Shown: positions 16,321-25,977, counted from the first letter of the stretch. The stretch is 64,000 nucleotides of DNA from Hyphomicrobiales bacterium (GCA_026400435.1 JAPLOZ010000002.1:29406-93405), one strand, 5' to 3'. The notes: generated by a model from the letters alone, not told the origin. Numbers and translations: made by a program.

Positions 16321-17949
16321 ATGAAAGAGATCGGACAGTGGAATCGTGCCTGCGGGATCGGCCGTTCCGGCCTGACGACGAGCGGCACGGTGTACTACAA
16401 CGCCCAGGCTCCGGACCTATACGCACAAGCGATTCTGCGCGGCGAAGCAGCACTGAGCAGCGACGGCGCACTGGTCGCGACGACCGGGCTCCACACTGGC
16501 CGTTCGCCGAAGGACAAGTTCATCGTTCGTGACGAGGCAACCGCGCACGCTGTCTGGTGGAACGCCAACCAGGCGATGGATCCGGACGCATTCAACCGAC
16601 TGCATGGCGACTTCCTGGCGCATGCGGCGTCGCGCGACCTGTTCGTGCAGGATCTGGTCGGCGGCGCCGACCCGGCGCGCAGCCTGACGGTGCGCGTCGT
16701 CACCGAATTCGCCTGGCACTCGCTGTTCATCCGCAACCTGCTGATCCGCCCCGAGGCGGCCGCGCTCGCCGGCTTCGCACCCGAGATGACGATCATCGAC
16801 CTGCCGTCCTTGCGCGCCGACCCGGCGCGCCATGGCACCCGCTCGGAGACTGTCGTCGCCATCGACCTCACCCGCATGATCGTGCTTATCGGCGGCTCGG
16901 CCTATGCCGGCGAGATGAAGAAGGCGGTGTTCACCGCGCTCAACCACATGCTCCCGGAGCGAGGCGTAATGCCGATGCACTGCTCTGCCAACGTCGGTCC
17001 ATCAGGCGATGCAGCGATCTTCTTCGGCCTGTCGGGTACCGGCAAGACGACCCTGTCGGCGGACCCGTCGCGCACGCTGATCGGCGACGACGAGCATGGC
17101 TGGGGACCGGACGGCGTGTTCAATTTCGAGGGTGGCTGCTACGCCAAGTGCATCAGGCTTTCGCCGCAGGCCGAGCCCGAGATCTTCGCGGCGAGCTCGC
17201 GGTTCGGCGCCGTCCTGGAAAACGTCGTGCTCGATCCGGTTACGCGCACACCCGACTTCGACGATGAAACGATGACCGAGAACACGCGCTCGGCCTACCC
17301 CTTGTCGTTCATCCCCAATGCCTCGCCGAGCGGTCGCGCCGGGCAGCCCAAAAACGTCGTCATGCTCGCCGCCGATGCCTTCGGCGTCATGCCACCCATC
17401 GCAAGGCTGACCCCGGCGCAGGCGATGTATCACTTCCTGTCCGGCTACACGGCCAAGGTCGCGGGCACCGAGCGCGGCGTCACCGAACCGACACCGGAGT
17501 TTTCCGCCTGTTTCGGTTCGCCCTTCCTGCCGCGCAATCCCTCAGTCTACGGCGTATTGCTGAAGGGGTTGATCGCCGAGCATCATGTCGCCTGCTGGCA
17601 GGTCAACACCGGCTGGACCGGCGGCGCCTACGGCGTCGGCCGCCGCATGCCGATCAAGGCGACGCGGGCGCTGCTTTCGGCAGCCCTCGACGGCTCGCTC
17701 AACGATGCCGAATTCCGCACCGACCCATGGTTCGGCTTCGCCGTGCCTGTTGCCGTGCCGGGCGTCGATCCTGCCACCCTCGACCCCCGGATTCTCGACC
17801 CGCGCGCCACTTGGGCGGACTCTTCGGCCTACGACCGCCAGGCCAGAAAGCTGGTCGGCATGTTCATCGACAACTTCGCGAGGTTCGAGGAGCACGTCGA
17901 CCGCACGGTGCTTGGCGCGGCACCGCGCATCCTTGAGGCGGCCGAATAA
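16321..17949 (+). CDS. pckA: Phosphoenolpyruvate carboxykinase (ATP)
   Basis: 542-residue cytosolic enzyme converting oxaloacetate and ATP to phosphoenolpyruvate, the entry step of gluconeogenesis from dicarboxylates. The ATP-type signature [18 protein letters not shown] is present with the downstream metal-binding [19 protein letters not shown] near the N-terminus contacts substrate. The ATG at 16321 follows GAGGGAG; a longer frame from 16264 is not preferred. The position opposite chvI is conserved in rhizobia and Brucella. A terminator follows 21 bp after the stop. Regulation by a LacI-type protein is suggested by the upstream inverted repeat. Confidence 0.97.
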   Translation: MKEIGQWNRACGIGRSGLTTSGTVYYNAQAPDLYAQAILRGEAALSSDGALVATTGLHTGRSPKDKFIVRDEATAHAVWWNANQAMDPDAFNRLHGDFLAHAASRDLFVQDLVGGADPARSLTVRVVTEFAWHSLFIRNLLIRPEAAALAGFAPEMTIIDLPSLRADPARHGTRSETVVAIDLTRMIVLIGGSAYAGEMKKAVFTALNHMLPERGVMPMHCSANVGPSGDAAIFFGLSGTGKTTLSADPSRTLIGDDEHGWGPDGVFNFEGGCYAKCIRLSPQAEPEIFAASSRFGAVLENVVLDPVTRTPDFDDETMTENTRSAYPLSFIPNASPSGRAGQPKNVVMLAADAFGVMPPIARLTPAQAMYHFLSGYTAKVAGTERGVTEPTPEFSACFGSPFLPRNPSVYGVLLKGLIAEHHVACWQVNTGWTGGAYGVGRRMPIKATRALLSAALDGSLNDAEFRTDPWFGFAVPVAVPGVDPATLDPRILDPRATWADSSAYDRQARKLVGMFIDNFARFEEHVDRTVLGAAPRILEAAE

Positions 17950-17970
17950 CCGCCTGCCGGCGCTTTCATC

Positions 17971-18003
17971 AAAAAGACCCGGCATGCCGGGCCTTTTCTT
18001 TTT
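17971..18003 (+). terminator. Rho-independent terminator of pckA
   Basis: Inverted repeat around CCCGGCATGCCGGG (17978-17991), extended after one mismatch by AAAAG (17972-17976) pairing with CTTTT (17993-17997), then a T-rich run. It lies just downstream of pckA and before arfB. Confidence 0.8.
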
Positions 18004-18017
18004 CTCCGGGCCGCGCC

Positions 18018-18467
18018 ATGTCTGTCGGCATGGCCGCGGACGAAAAGATCATCATCTCCGGGGAAGCCGAGATCCATCCCGGCGACCTCGAGGAGAATTT
18101 CATCCGCTCATCCGGTCCGGGCGGGCAGAACGTCAACAAGGTTGCGACCGCCGTCCAGCTTCGCTTCGACGCCGCCGGCGCCGTCGGCCTCTCCGAACGC
18201 GTTCGCGCGCGCGTCATCAGCCTCGCCGGGCAGCGCGCCACCAAGGATGGCGTGATCGTCATCGAGGCCAACCGTTTCCGCACCCAGGAACTCAACCGCG
18301 CCGATGCGCTCGCCAGGCTGACCGAACTGGTGGCCAAGGCTGCCGAGCCGCCGCCCAAGCCGCGCAGGAAAACCAGGCCGACCAAGGGCTCCGTCGAGCG
18401 GCGGCTGAAGACCAAGGCTGGCCGCTCTACCGTCAAGAAGCTGCGCGGCCGCGTGGATGGCGACTGA
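18018..18467 (+). CDS. arfB: ArfB (YaeJ) ribosome-rescue peptidyl-tRNA hydrolase
   Basis: 149-residue release-factor-like protein that frees stalled ribosomes lacking a stop codon. The catalytic GGQ sits at 35-37 in SSGPGGQNVNKV. The long basic C-terminal tail (PPPKPRRKTRPTKGSVERR onward) is the part that enters the empty mRNA channel in ArfB. A second ATG at 18030 is a possible start. The stop overlaps the alkB start by one base (TGATG). Confidence 0.94.
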   Translation: MSVGMAADEKIIISGEAEIHPGDLEENFIRSSGPGGQNVNKVATAVQLRFDAAGAVGLSERVRARVISLAGQRATKDGVIVIEANRFRTQELNRADALARLTELVAKAAEPPPKPRRKTRPTKGSVERRLKTKAGRSTVKKLRGRVDGD

Positions 18468-19096
18468 TGCCGGCGCCGCCCCCGTCTTCCCTGCCCGACG
18501 GCATACGCTACCTGCCCGACTATTTCGACCTGGCAGCGCAACAGGCGCTGGTCGAAGACATCCGCGCCGTGGTCGAGGCTGCACCCCTGTTCACGCCCGC
18601 CATGCCGAGAACCGGCAAGGAGATGAGTGTCAGGATGACCAATTGCGGCGGGCTCGGCTGGGTCACGGACAAGGTGCGCGGCTACCGCTACCAGGCGACG
18701 CATCCCGTGACGGGAGCACCTTGGCCGCCGATACCGCCAGTCCTGCTCGGTCTCTGGCGTGCCGTCGCGGATCATCCCGCCTCGCCGCAGGCCTGTCTCG
18801 TCAATTTCTATTCGGGCACGGCGAAGATGGGCCTGCACCAGGACCGCGACGAAACCGACTTTTCCGCGCCGGTCGTCTCGGTTTCGCTTGGCGACGATTG
18901 CCTGTTTCGTGTCGGCGGCCTGCAGCGCACCGACCCCACAAGGTCGCTGCGACTGCGCTCGGGCGATGTGATCGTGCTTGGCGGGCCAAGCCGGCTGGCG
19001 TTCCACGGCGTCGACCGCCTCTATGCGGGTACCTCAACGCTGCTCAGGAACGGCGGCCGCATCAACCTCACGCTGCGGCGGGTCGGCGGCGACTGA
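18467..19096 (+). CDS. alkB: AlkB-type 2-oxoglutarate/Fe(II) dioxygenase
   Basis: 209-residue oxidative demethylase that repairs 1-methyladenine and 3-methylcytosine in DNA. Iron ligands are His124 and Asp126 in LHQDRDE and His180 in LAFHGVDR. The 2-oxoglutarate arginines are in RINLTLRR (Arg198 and Arg204). FYSGTAKMG and VSVSLGDDCLFRVGG are family segments. The ATG overlaps the arfB stop by one base, so the two are probably co-translated. Length matches E. coli AlkB (216 residues). Confidence 0.93.
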   Translation: MPAPPPSSLPDGIRYLPDYFDLAAQQALVEDIRAVVEAAPLFTPAMPRTGKEMSVRMTNCGGLGWVTDKVRGYRYQATHPVTGAPWPPIPPVLLGLWRAVADHPASPQACLVNFYSGTAKMGLHQDRDETDFSAPVVSVSLGDDCLFRVGGLQRTDPTRSLRLRSGDVIVLGGPSRLAFHGVDRLYAGTSTLLRNGGRINLTLRRVGGD

Positions 19097-19156
19097 AGGC
19101 CCTCACAGAATGCGGGTCAAGGCTTGGTTAACGCCGCCCAGCTATGCTGCCGGCCG

Positions 19157-20419
19157 ATGATTGACCATTTCAAACCGAAAAGCGCCAGCGATTGGCGCAT
19201 GGCACTGTTCGTGTTTGCCTGCGGAATGGCATTCGGCTTCCACTATCACGTGGGTCTGTGGACCACCGGGGCCGACGGTTTCTCCGAAGTCTCGCGACGG
19301 CTGCCCTATTGGGACTTCACCAATCTCTGGGCGGGCTCGCGCATGGCGATCGAGGGCCATGTCGGCACGCTGTTCGACGTGGATGCCTACCGGGCCGAGC
19401 TGCGCGCCATGTTCACGCCGAACCTTGCCGATCACGAATGGAGCTACCCGCCGTCGATCATCCTGTTTGGCGCGCCGCTTGCCGCGCTGCCCATCCTGCC
19501 TGCCTATCTGCTCTGGACTTTCGGCACGATCGCGATGCTGCATTTCGCGATCCGTCCGCTGCGCCTGCCGATGCCGCTGCATCTGGCCGCACTTGCCTCG
19601 CCGGCAGTCTTCATCAATGCGATGTTCGGACAGAACGGCGCGCTCACTGCGGCGCTGCTGATCGGCGGCCTGCTCGCGGCACCCGTGCGGCCCATTCTCG
19701 CGGGCGTGCTGTTCGGCCTGCTCACCGTCAAGCCGCATCTCGGCATCCTCGTGCCATTCTGCCTGATCGCCAGCCAGAACTGGCGCGCCTTCCTGTCAGC
19801 TGCGACGACGGCCGTGCTGCTGGCGGTCGCAACCGGCCTGGCTTTCGGGTTCGGCGTCTGGCCGTCGTTCCTGACGGAGACACGGGCCTTGATGACGGCG
19901 ATCATGGAAGCGCCCTATCCGCAGCTCTACCACGCCAACGCGCTGACCGTCTTCGTCATGGCGCGCGCCGCAGGCGCCGGGCTTGGCCTTGCCTACGCCG
20001 TGCAGGCGGTCGCAACCGCGCTCGCCATCGCCGCGGCGATATGGCTGTGGCTGCCCTCGACCCCGATCGATTCCCGCCGCCGCGCACTCGCCACTGCGAC
20101 GCTGGCAATCGTCGCGACGCCTTATGGCTACACCTACGACAGCATCCCGATGTGCGTGGCGCTGGCCTATCTGTTCGCAGTCACCTCAAAGCCGAGGCCC
20201 TTGTTCCTCGCCATAGGCTGGCTGTTTCCGCTATTCGCCCACCTGCTGAACTACCAGGGCATCGGCATCGGCGTGGTTGTTCCCGCCGCCGTCGCATTTG
20301 CCATGATGGCGCCGCTGCTGCCGCGCCGTCAGGGAGCCGCCGGCGCGCTTTCCGATACGGCGCGAGCCGAAACAGGAGCCAGGTCGGATCGGACAAGCAC
20401 GGTCACGACCTCGTCCTGA
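19157..20419 (+). CDS. GT87/DUF2029-family membrane glycosyltransferase
   Basis: 420-residue multi-pass membrane protein with about ten hydrophobic segments. An early luminal segment reads LPYWDFTNLWAGSRMAI, with the acidic residue placed as in GT-C enzymes, and WSYPPSIILFGAPLA follows, typical of the DUF2029/GT87 group (polyprenol-phosphate mannosyltransferases). It probably moves a sugar from a lipid carrier to an envelope glycan. The start MIDHFKPK is chosen over a frame at 19124. Its last 91 bases overlap the 3' end of the convergent gene at 20329, so the C-terminal tail of about 30 polar residues should be treated with caution. Confidence 0.78.
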   Translation: MIDHFKPKSASDWRMALFVFACGMAFGFHYHVGLWTTGADGFSEVSRRLPYWDFTNLWAGSRMAIEGHVGTLFDVDAYRAELRAMFTPNLADHEWSYPPSIILFGAPLAALPILPAYLLWTFGTIAMLHFAIRPLRLPMPLHLAALASPAVFINAMFGQNGALTAALLIGGLLAAPVRPILAGVLFGLLTVKPHLGILVPFCLIASQNWRAFLSAATTAVLLAVATGLAFGFGVWPSFLTETRALMTAIMEAPYPQLYHANALTVFVMARAAGAGLGLAYAVQAVATALAIAAAIWLWLPSTPIDSRRRALATATLAIVATPYGYTYDSIPMCVALAYLFAVTSKPRPLFLAIGWLFPLFAHLLNYQGIGIGVVVPAAVAFAMMAPLLPRRQGAAGALSDTARAETGARSDRTSTVTTSS

Positions 20420-21924
20420 TAGAGCACCCGGTATCCGCGCAACGCGCCGGCGATGGCGGCGTTGGCGCGCACCGCCGCCTGGCCGGCCGACCCATCGGTT
20501 CCGGCGTCGAACAGAATGTCCGGCTTCTCGCGCTCGATGTCGGTGGCTGCCTGGTTCAGGAAATCCTCGCGCAGCCTTTCCAGCCGTTCGACCTTTTGCG
20601 TGTCGTTTCCAGCCGCAATGATCAGCCCGTAGGCATTCTCGGCTATCCAGAGGCTGGACTGGCGGGCGCGATAGTCGCCGCGGACCATGCGCGTCAGCGG
20701 ATGCGCCGGCTGCAGCCGGGTAGCGACGGTGGCGACCGTGGGGCGCTCGATCACCCGGCCGATTGCCGCCGCCGCCCGCTCCAGTTCAACGCGGCGCTGC
20801 GCCTTGGCGAAGGGCTGGCCAACCTGCACAAGAAGCGCGAGCGCCATGACACCTATGGCGACACCCGCCTTGGACACGAGGGGCATGGCGCCTGGTCCGG
20901 GCAGGCGTCGAAGCTGCAGCAGGAACGCGATCAGGCCAAGCAGCAGGAATGGCAGCGCCTGATAGGTCCAACCCTTGCCCATCAGCACGAAGGCCGGCAC
21001 GTAGCCAAGCGCTGCGAGCAGCGCCAGTTGCGCCAGCCTGTCGATCCCCGCAGGCCGCGCTGTGGCGATGATGGCTACCGCAAGCACAGCAAAGAGGACG
21101 ACCGGCCCGCCGAGCAGCATGGCGGCAATGCCCATGCGGGCCGGCAGGTAGACCTCGCGCACCACCGGCATGAGGTCGAGGAAGAAGGCGAGGTGAAACG
21201 CTGCGATCCAGGCGAGATAGGCGAAGGTGATGGCGGCGCCAACAAGCGTCTCGGTCGTGAACAGCGGCCGGAGCGACCTGCGCTCGAAGCAGATCAACAG
21301 CGCAGGCAGGGCAAGTGCCGGAACCGACATGGGCGGCTTGATCATGACAAACACCGCCGCGCCAAGTCCGGCGACAAGCAGCTCCGGAAAGGTTCCTGCC
21401 CTGAACGCCCGGTCGGCGTCGCGCGCCGCGAGCAGCGAGAGCCACGGCAGCAGCGCGACGACGGCAAACTGTTCGCGCTGCCCGAAATCCTCGGCGAACA
21501 GCAACAGCAGCACAGCGAGCACGGCCGGCGCCAGCCAGCCGGCACTGCGGTCGACCAGCCCGGCGCGCACGAGTATGCGTACCGAAAGACCGACCGAGAG
21601 CAGCGCGAGCGCCGGCAGCCCGATCGCCAGCCACAGCTCGGCGGGCGCACCCGTCAGCCTGCCAAGCAAAGCGAACGGCATGTAGAGCCAGATCGAAAAG
21701 GGCGGGTTCACCTCGACGATGTCGACATGCAGCCGCGCGCCGTCGAGCAGGCGGTCGCAGACGACCAGCAGCCACGAGACATCGACATTTTCAGGGACAA
21801 GGCGCATCGACATCCAGCCCGACGCCGCCGCAATCAGCAGGCAGGCCAGCACCGGCCAGACGGCGCCGAAGGACCTCCAGCCAGCCAGGACCGTCGCGCT
21901 TGCCGATTGGCCGCTACCCGCCAT
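20329..21924 (-). CDS. GT-C-like membrane protein, tandem paralogue 1
   Basis: 531-residue membrane protein with about ten helices and a soluble C-terminal part of about 150 residues. An early loop reads VDVSWLLVVCDRLLDGARLH, then VEVNPPFSIWLYMP; an acidic residue in the first loop and later QREQFAVVALLP suggest a GT-C lipid-linked sugar transferase. It is clearly paralogous to the next gene, which has DTSWLITVCERLLGGERLY and ETNPPFSTWLYMP at matching places. No name is recognised. It overlaps its upstream paralogue by 11 bp and the convergent GT87 gene by 91 bp. Confidence 0.72.
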   Translation of the reverse strand: MAGSGQSASATVLAGWRSFGAVWPVLACLLIAAASGWMSMRLVPENVDVSWLLVVCDRLLDGARLHVDIVEVNPPFSIWLYMPFALLGRLTGAPAELWLAIGLPALALLSVGLSVRILVRAGLVDRSAGWLAPAVLAVLLLLFAEDFGQREQFAVVALLPWLSLLAARDADRAFRAGTFPELLVAGLGAAVFVMIKPPMSVPALALPALLICFERRSLRPLFTTETLVGAAITFAYLAWIAAFHLAFFLDLMPVVREVYLPARMGIAAMLLGGPVVLFAVLAVAIIATARPAGIDRLAQLALLAALGYVPAFVLMGKGWTYQALPFLLLGLIAFLLQLRRLPGPGAMPLVSKAGVAIGVMALALLVQVGQPFAKAQRRVELERAAAAIGRVIERPTVATVATRLQPAHPLTRMVRGDYRARQSSLWIAENAYGLIIAAGNDTQKVERLERLREDFLNQAATDIEREKPDILFDAGTDGSAGQAAVRANAAIAGALRGYRVLYQDEVVTVLVRSDLAPVSARAVSESAPAAP

Positions 21925-23488
21925 GTTCAGCCTTTCCGCCCGGTGTCCGGTCCGCCCTGATCAGTACTGAAACCGCGTCGTCCCGATAGAGCAGGGTGTA
22001 GCCCGCAAGCTCTGCTTGCATGCCCTTGTCGGCGTGGATGGCCAGCCACGCCGGCGTCTGCCAGATGCTGTCGAGGATAATGTCCGGCCTGATCCGTCTG
22101 ATTTCCGCAACGGCCCCGGCGATAAAGCTGTCGCGCAAGGCGGTGAGCCGCACCGTCTCGTTCGCACCCGAGCTTGCCATCAGCCGCTCAGCGCTGCGCA
22201 CCAGCCAAAGATTGGGGTGGCTGAGCCGGTAGTCGCCATTTGCCATGCGGGCCAGCGGATGGCCTGTGGCGATGTCGGTGCTGATCGAAACCACGGAAGG
22301 CCGCTCGACTGCTGCGACAATCGCCGCGACAGCCGCGGCGGCCGGCTTCTGTGTCAGCCAGAACGGCAGGAAAGCAGCCATCACCGCGGCCACGAGGACG
22401 CCTTGCCGGGCCAGGCGGACCGGTTGCCGGGACCGCCAACCGCCTCGGGCCGCCGGCAGGCATGACAGGCAGATCAATCCGAGAAGCGCGCACGCCAGCG
22501 CCGGGTAGGCATGATACGCCCAACCCTTCGCCTGCCAGAGCAGCGCTGCCAGGCCGGCAATGGAAGCAAGGAAAGCTGTGGCTGCCAGCTCGGGGACTGG
22601 CCGCTTCGTTGGCCAGGACAGGATGACTGCAAGGCCAAGAAGCAGCGCCGCCGGCCCAAACAGCAGCAGCGTCGCCAGAAAATTGCGCATGCTGAGATAA
22701 GCTTCGGTCAGTCGCGGGTAAACATCGCCCAAGAATTCCGGGTAGAGGAGTTGCACCGCGCCGAGATACGCCACGCAGACCGCGCCGATCACCCAGTGCT
22801 CGACGACGAAGAGGGGACGCGCGCTGCGCGTGCGCCAGCAGGTCGCCAACACCGGCAGCAGGACCATCGCGGCGTAGTATGGCTTGACCAGAACAAGCAC
22901 GCTGCCGCAAAGTCCGGCGAGTACCGCTGTCGCGGCATCCGGGCGGGCGGGGCCGCCGCCCATCCGCCACGCCATCATCGCCAGCATCGGCAGGAACAGG
23001 CAGACGCCGATGTGCTCGCGCTGGGAAAATGCGTTGCCGGGGAAGAGGACCAGCAACGCGTAGATCGCCGGTGACCATCTTGCGAGGCCCGGCGCCTCGG
23101 CGAAGCCTGCCCTTTGGACCACCAGGCCCGCGGCAAACATGCCTGCCAGCGCTGCGAGGTAGGCCCACGCGTGGACCAGGATTTCGGGTTCAATGCCGAG
23201 TTGTTGCGCCAGTGCGACCGGCGGCATGTAAAGCCAAGTCGAAAAGGGCGGGTTCGTCTCGGCGACATCGATATAGAGCCGCTCGCCACCCAGCAGCCGT
23301 TCGCAGACCGTTATCAGCCAGCTTGTATCTGGCACCGTGCCCCAGCGCCTCTGCCAGACGACCGCAACGGCGGTGAGGGCGGCGATCGCAAACGCATTCA
23401 GCCAGAGCGTCGCGGAGCGCCGCCGTGCCGCCGGCAGGGGCCTGGGCGAGGCCCCGGAGGAAAGAAGTGCGCCGTCGCCCGCGCTCAT
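21914..23488 (-). CDS. GT-C-like membrane protein, tandem paralogue 2
   Basis: 524 residues from the ATG at 23488; a TTG at 23515 is possible. Same plan as its downstream paralogue: N-terminal helix, a loop with DTSWLITVCERLLGGERLY, then NPPFSTWLYMP, QREHIGVCLFLPMLA and a C-terminal soluble domain with SISTDIATGHPLARMANGDY, where the paralogue has a similar HPLTRMVRGDY. It follows the GT2 gene by 58 bp. GT2 proteins of this kind load a sugar on a polyprenyl phosphate, so these two may use that carrier. Substrate unknown. Confidence 0.72.
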   Translation of the reverse strand: MSAGDGALLSSGASPRPLPAARRRSATLWLNAFAIAALTAVAVVWQRRWGTVPDTSWLITVCERLLGGERLYIDVAETNPPFSTWLYMPPVALAQQLGIEPEILVHAWAYLAALAGMFAAGLVVQRAGFAEAPGLARWSPAIYALLVLFPGNAFSQREHIGVCLFLPMLAMMAWRMGGGPARPDAATAVLAGLCGSVLVLVKPYYAAMVLLPVLATCWRTRSARPLFVVEHWVIGAVCVAYLGAVQLLYPEFLGDVYPRLTEAYLSMRNFLATLLLFGPAALLLGLAVILSWPTKRPVPELAATAFLASIAGLAALLWQAKGWAYHAYPALACALLGLICLSCLPAARGGWRSRQPVRLARQGVLVAAVMAAFLPFWLTQKPAAAAVAAIVAAVERPSVVSISTDIATGHPLARMANGDYRLSHPNLWLVRSAERLMASSGANETVRLTALRDSFIAGAVAEIRRIRPDIILDSIWQTPAWLAIHADKGMQAELAGYTLLYRDDAVSVLIRADRTPGGKAEHGG

Positions 23489-23546
23489 TGCGATGGACTG
23501 CGCCCGGCAAGCCAATGCCAGCGTGCGCGATGCGCAGTTGCATCCA

Positions 23547-24536
23547 TCACGCCGGACCGTATGTCCGGCGCACCAGGTAGACCGGGCGCTGCTTTATCTC
23601 GGTGTGGAGATTTGCGAGATACTTGCAGACGATGCCGATCCCCAGAAGCTGCATGCCGCCGAGCAGGAGCACGCCGACCATGAGAGTTGCATAGCCAGGC
23701 ACGTCCGCCCCGAACACCAGCGTTTTGGCGACAATACCTAGCCCGCAGAGAAACGACAGCGCCGCAACCGTCGCGCCGACCCATGTCCACGCCTCGAGCG
23801 GCGCGCTCGAGAAGCTTGTCATGCCTTCCCTCGAACCGCGGCCGAGCAGGCTGCGGGCGGGCGCCTTGGACTTTGCGTCCGGCTCGACTTCATAGTCGAT
23901 CGTCGTGGTGCGAAATCCAACCCAGGCAAACAGGCCCCGCATCAGGCGGCGTCGCTCCGGCATGGCGCGCAGCGCCTCGACCACATTGCGGTCGATCAGC
24001 CGGAAATCACCGACGCCTTCAGGAATCTTGCGCACCGCGACCATGTTGTGGATGCGCTCGCCGAGCGTCGCCCGGCGCTGTGTGGCGCGTGGGCCGATGC
24101 GTCGGGTCAGGACGACCTCGAAGCCCTCGCGCCATTTGGCGATCAGGTCGGGGATGACGTGCGGCGGATCCAGCAGGTCGACGCCGATCGGGATGGCAGC
24201 GTCTGAATCGCACAGATCGAGCCCGGCGGTCAGCGCCGCCTCGGGGCCGAAGCTGCGCGACAGGTCGACGATGCGGACACGCGGATCGTCCTTCTGTGCC
24301 AAAAGCAGACAGTCGAGCGTGGCGTCCGCGCTGCCGTCATTGATGAAGATGAATTCGAAGGCGATGCCCTGCTCGGTCAGCACTTCGGTGTTGCGGTAGA
24401 CCGATTCGAGGAATGGCGCGATCGCATCCTCCTCGTCGCGCACCGGAACGATCAGCGCTACGGTGGCAATGCAGACATCCTGCGGCGCCTGCGTCGCCTC
24501 GGGCGTACCGTCGGGATGTGGAAAGGGTGCGTTCAT
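23547..24536 (-). CDS. GT2 glycosyltransferase, polyprenyl-phosphate sugar synthase (GtrB/DPM1-like)
   Basis: 329 residues. The GT-A domain begins VALIVPVRDEEDAI, with FIFINDGSADAT for nucleotide-sugar binding and VDLLDPPHVIPDL in place of the DxD region. Two C-terminal helices (about 240-265 and 275-300) end in the family-type EIKQRPVYLVRRTYG. Such enzymes transfer glucose, mannose or similar sugars from a nucleotide donor to undecaprenyl phosphate at the inner membrane. It is the first gene of a unit with two GT-C-like genes, and a perfect CtrA-type site lies 56 bp upstream of its start. Confidence 0.88.
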   Translation of the reverse strand: MNAPFPHPDGTPEATQAPQDVCIATVALIVPVRDEEDAIAPFLESVYRNTEVLTEQGIAFEFIFINDGSADATLDCLLLAQKDDPRVRIVDLSRSFGPEAALTAGLDLCDSDAAIPIGVDLLDPPHVIPDLIAKWREGFEVVLTRRIGPRATQRRATLGERIHNMVAVRKIPEGVGDFRLIDRNVVEALRAMPERRRLMRGLFAWVGFRTTTIDYEVEPDAKSKAPARSLLGRGSREGMTSFSSAPLEAWTWVGATVAALSFLCGLGIVAKTLVFGADVPGYATLMVGVLLLGGMQLLGIGIVCKYLANLHTEIKQRPVYLVRRTYGPA

Positions 24537-24591
24537 TGTCGGCGCAAGCCTGTTTGATGCAGGTCGTGCGGCGGACAGTAATTGCGCGCGG

Positions 24592-24606
24592 TTAAGTTAG
24601 CTTTAA
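24592..24606. promoter_or_regulatory. Perfect CtrA-type site TTAA-N7-TTAA upstream of the glycosyltransferase operon
   Basis: TTAA (24592-24595), GTTAGCT, TTAA (24603-24606): an exact match to the CtrA consensus. It lies in the 113-bp gap between the end of coaA and the GT2 start at 24536, upstream of a minus-strand operon. In a GC-rich genome an exact match is uncommon by chance. Confidence 0.6.
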
Positions 24607-24649
24607 GCCTGTTTTCCGGGACTGCTTTCCAGAACTCTGGGCGCTCGCG

Positions 24650-25609
24650 CTAGAGCTTGCGCAGCGCCACTTCCTCGACCCTGTGGTCGGCGCCCTTGCG
24701 CAGGATCAGGTCGGCGCGCGGCCGGGTCGGGCGGATGTTCTCGCGCAGGTTCTTGAGATTGATGTTCGCCCACAGTCCCTCGGCGATCGCGCGGGCAGCG
24801 TCCTCGGAAAGCTCCGAGTAGCGGTGGAAGAACGACTGCGGATTGCGGAAGGCGGTTTCCCTGAGACGCATGAAGCGCGCGACATACCAGCCGTGGATGA
24901 GCTCCTCCTCGGCATCCATGTAGATCGAGAAGTCGAAGAAATCCGAAAGGAACGGCACGAACTTTCCATCCTTGGGCAGTTCGCGCGTCTGCAACACGTT
25001 CAACCCCTCGAAAATCAGGATGTCGGGACGGTCGATGGTGACATGCTCGCCGCGCACTACGTCGTAGGTCAGGTGCGAATAAACCGGCGCGTGAACATCC
25101 GCCTGGCCCGACTTGATGGCCGACAGGAAGCGCAGCAGCGCGCCGACGTCGTAGCTGTCGGGAAACCCCTTGCGCTCCATCAGGTTCTGCCGGCGAAGCA
25201 CTTCGTTGGGAAACAGAAAGCCATCCGTGGTCACCAGATCGACCTTCGGGCTGGAAGGCCAGCGCTGCAGCAATTCCTTCAGGAGGCGGGCGGTCGTCGA
25301 TTTGCCGACAGCCACAGAGCCGGCGATGCCGATGATGAACGGCGTCTTGATCGCGTGCGGCACGTTGAAGAAATCGCGCCGCTGGCGAAACAGGGTCTGG
25401 CTTGCCTCCACATGCACCGACAGCAGCCGGGATATCGACAGGTAGATGCGCCTCACTTCGTCGAGGTCGATCGGATCGTTGAGCGAGGAAAGGCGGCGTA
25501 CTTCCTCCTGGGTGAGATGGAGCGAGGCGCCGGCGGCAAATTCGGCCCAGCGCTCCGCTGCATAGAAACGGTAGGGCGAATATTTTCCGGTCGCGACAAG
25601 CTGGTCCAT
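24650..25609 (-). CDS. coaA: Pantothenate kinase, type I
   Basis: 319-residue enzyme phosphorylating pantothenate, the first step of coenzyme A synthesis. Walker A is GSVAVGKST, followed by the family segments [12 protein letters not shown] and KGFPDSYD and the C-terminal [14 protein letters not shown]. The start [13 protein letters not shown] at 25609 follows a G-rich ribosome site and is 17 bp after the hisE stop; upstream in-frame extension would cover hisE. It ends the histidine operon, a placement common in Rhizobiales. Confidence 0.96.
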   Translation of the reverse strand: MDQLVATGKYSPYRFYAAERWAEFAAGASLHLTQEEVRRLSSLNDPIDLDEVRRIYLSISRLLSVHVEASQTLFRQRRDFFNVPHAIKTPFIIGIAGSVAVGKSTTARLLKELLQRWPSSPKVDLVTTDGFLFPNEVLRRQNLMERKGFPDSYDVGALLRFLSAIKSGQADVHAPVYSHLTYDVVRGEHVTIDRPDILIFEGLNVLQTRELPKDGKFVPFLSDFFDFSIYMDAEEELIHGWYVARFMRLRETAFRNPQSFFHRYSELSEDAARAIAEGLWANINLKNLRENIRPTRPRADLILRKGADHRVEEVALRKL

Positions 25610-25626
25610 CGAACCCCCCGCTCCGC

Positions 25627-25968
25627 TCAGCCCGGCCCGTCCGGACCGACTTTTGCTCGCGCCGCCTTTTCGGCCAGCCCCGACCGCGTCGTGCGCTTTT
25701 CGAGTTCGGCAAGCACATCCGAAAGCGGCACGCCGGCCAGCGCCAGCACCACAAGCCAGTGATAAAGCAGATCCGCGCTTTCCGAAACAAGCTCCTGGCG
25801 ATCGCCGCCCAGCGCGGCAATCACCGTCTCGATGGCTTCCTCGCCGAGCTTCTTGGCCGCCTTCTCGGTGCCACCGGCAAACAGCTTGGCCGTCCACGAG
25901 CCGGCATCGCCGGAGCGGCCACGCTCGGCGACGATCTTTTCGAGGTCCGAAAGCGAAAACTCTTTCAT
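25627..25968 (-). CDS. hisE: Phosphoribosyl-ATP pyrophosphatase
   Basis: 113-residue single-domain HisE of the MazG-like all-alpha fold, hydrolysing phosphoribosyl-ATP in the second step of histidine synthesis. Acidic metal-binding residues are in [12 protein letters not shown] and [11 protein letters not shown]. The HisI activity is not fused to it and must be encoded elsewhere. It lies 9 bp after hisF and 17 bp before coaA. Confidence 0.96.
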   Translation of the reverse strand: MKEFSLSDLEKIVAERGRSGDAGSWTAKLFAGGTEKAAKKLGEEAIETVIAALGGDRQELVSESADLLYHWLVVLALAGVPLSDVLAELEKRTTRSGLAEKAARAKVGPDGPG

Positions 25969-25977
25969 TTGCGCCGT

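Noticed and set aside
19247..19252. CACGTG cores at 19247, 32269, 46835 and 54163 as parS
   Set aside because: Only the six-base core matches; the GTTT and AAAC arms are missing.
19192..21960. 922-codon open frame across the GT87 and GT-C-like genes
   Set aside because: It is a frame-shifted reading of the GT87 gene continued antisense to a membrane protein; composition is Arg-rich with no hydrophobic pattern.
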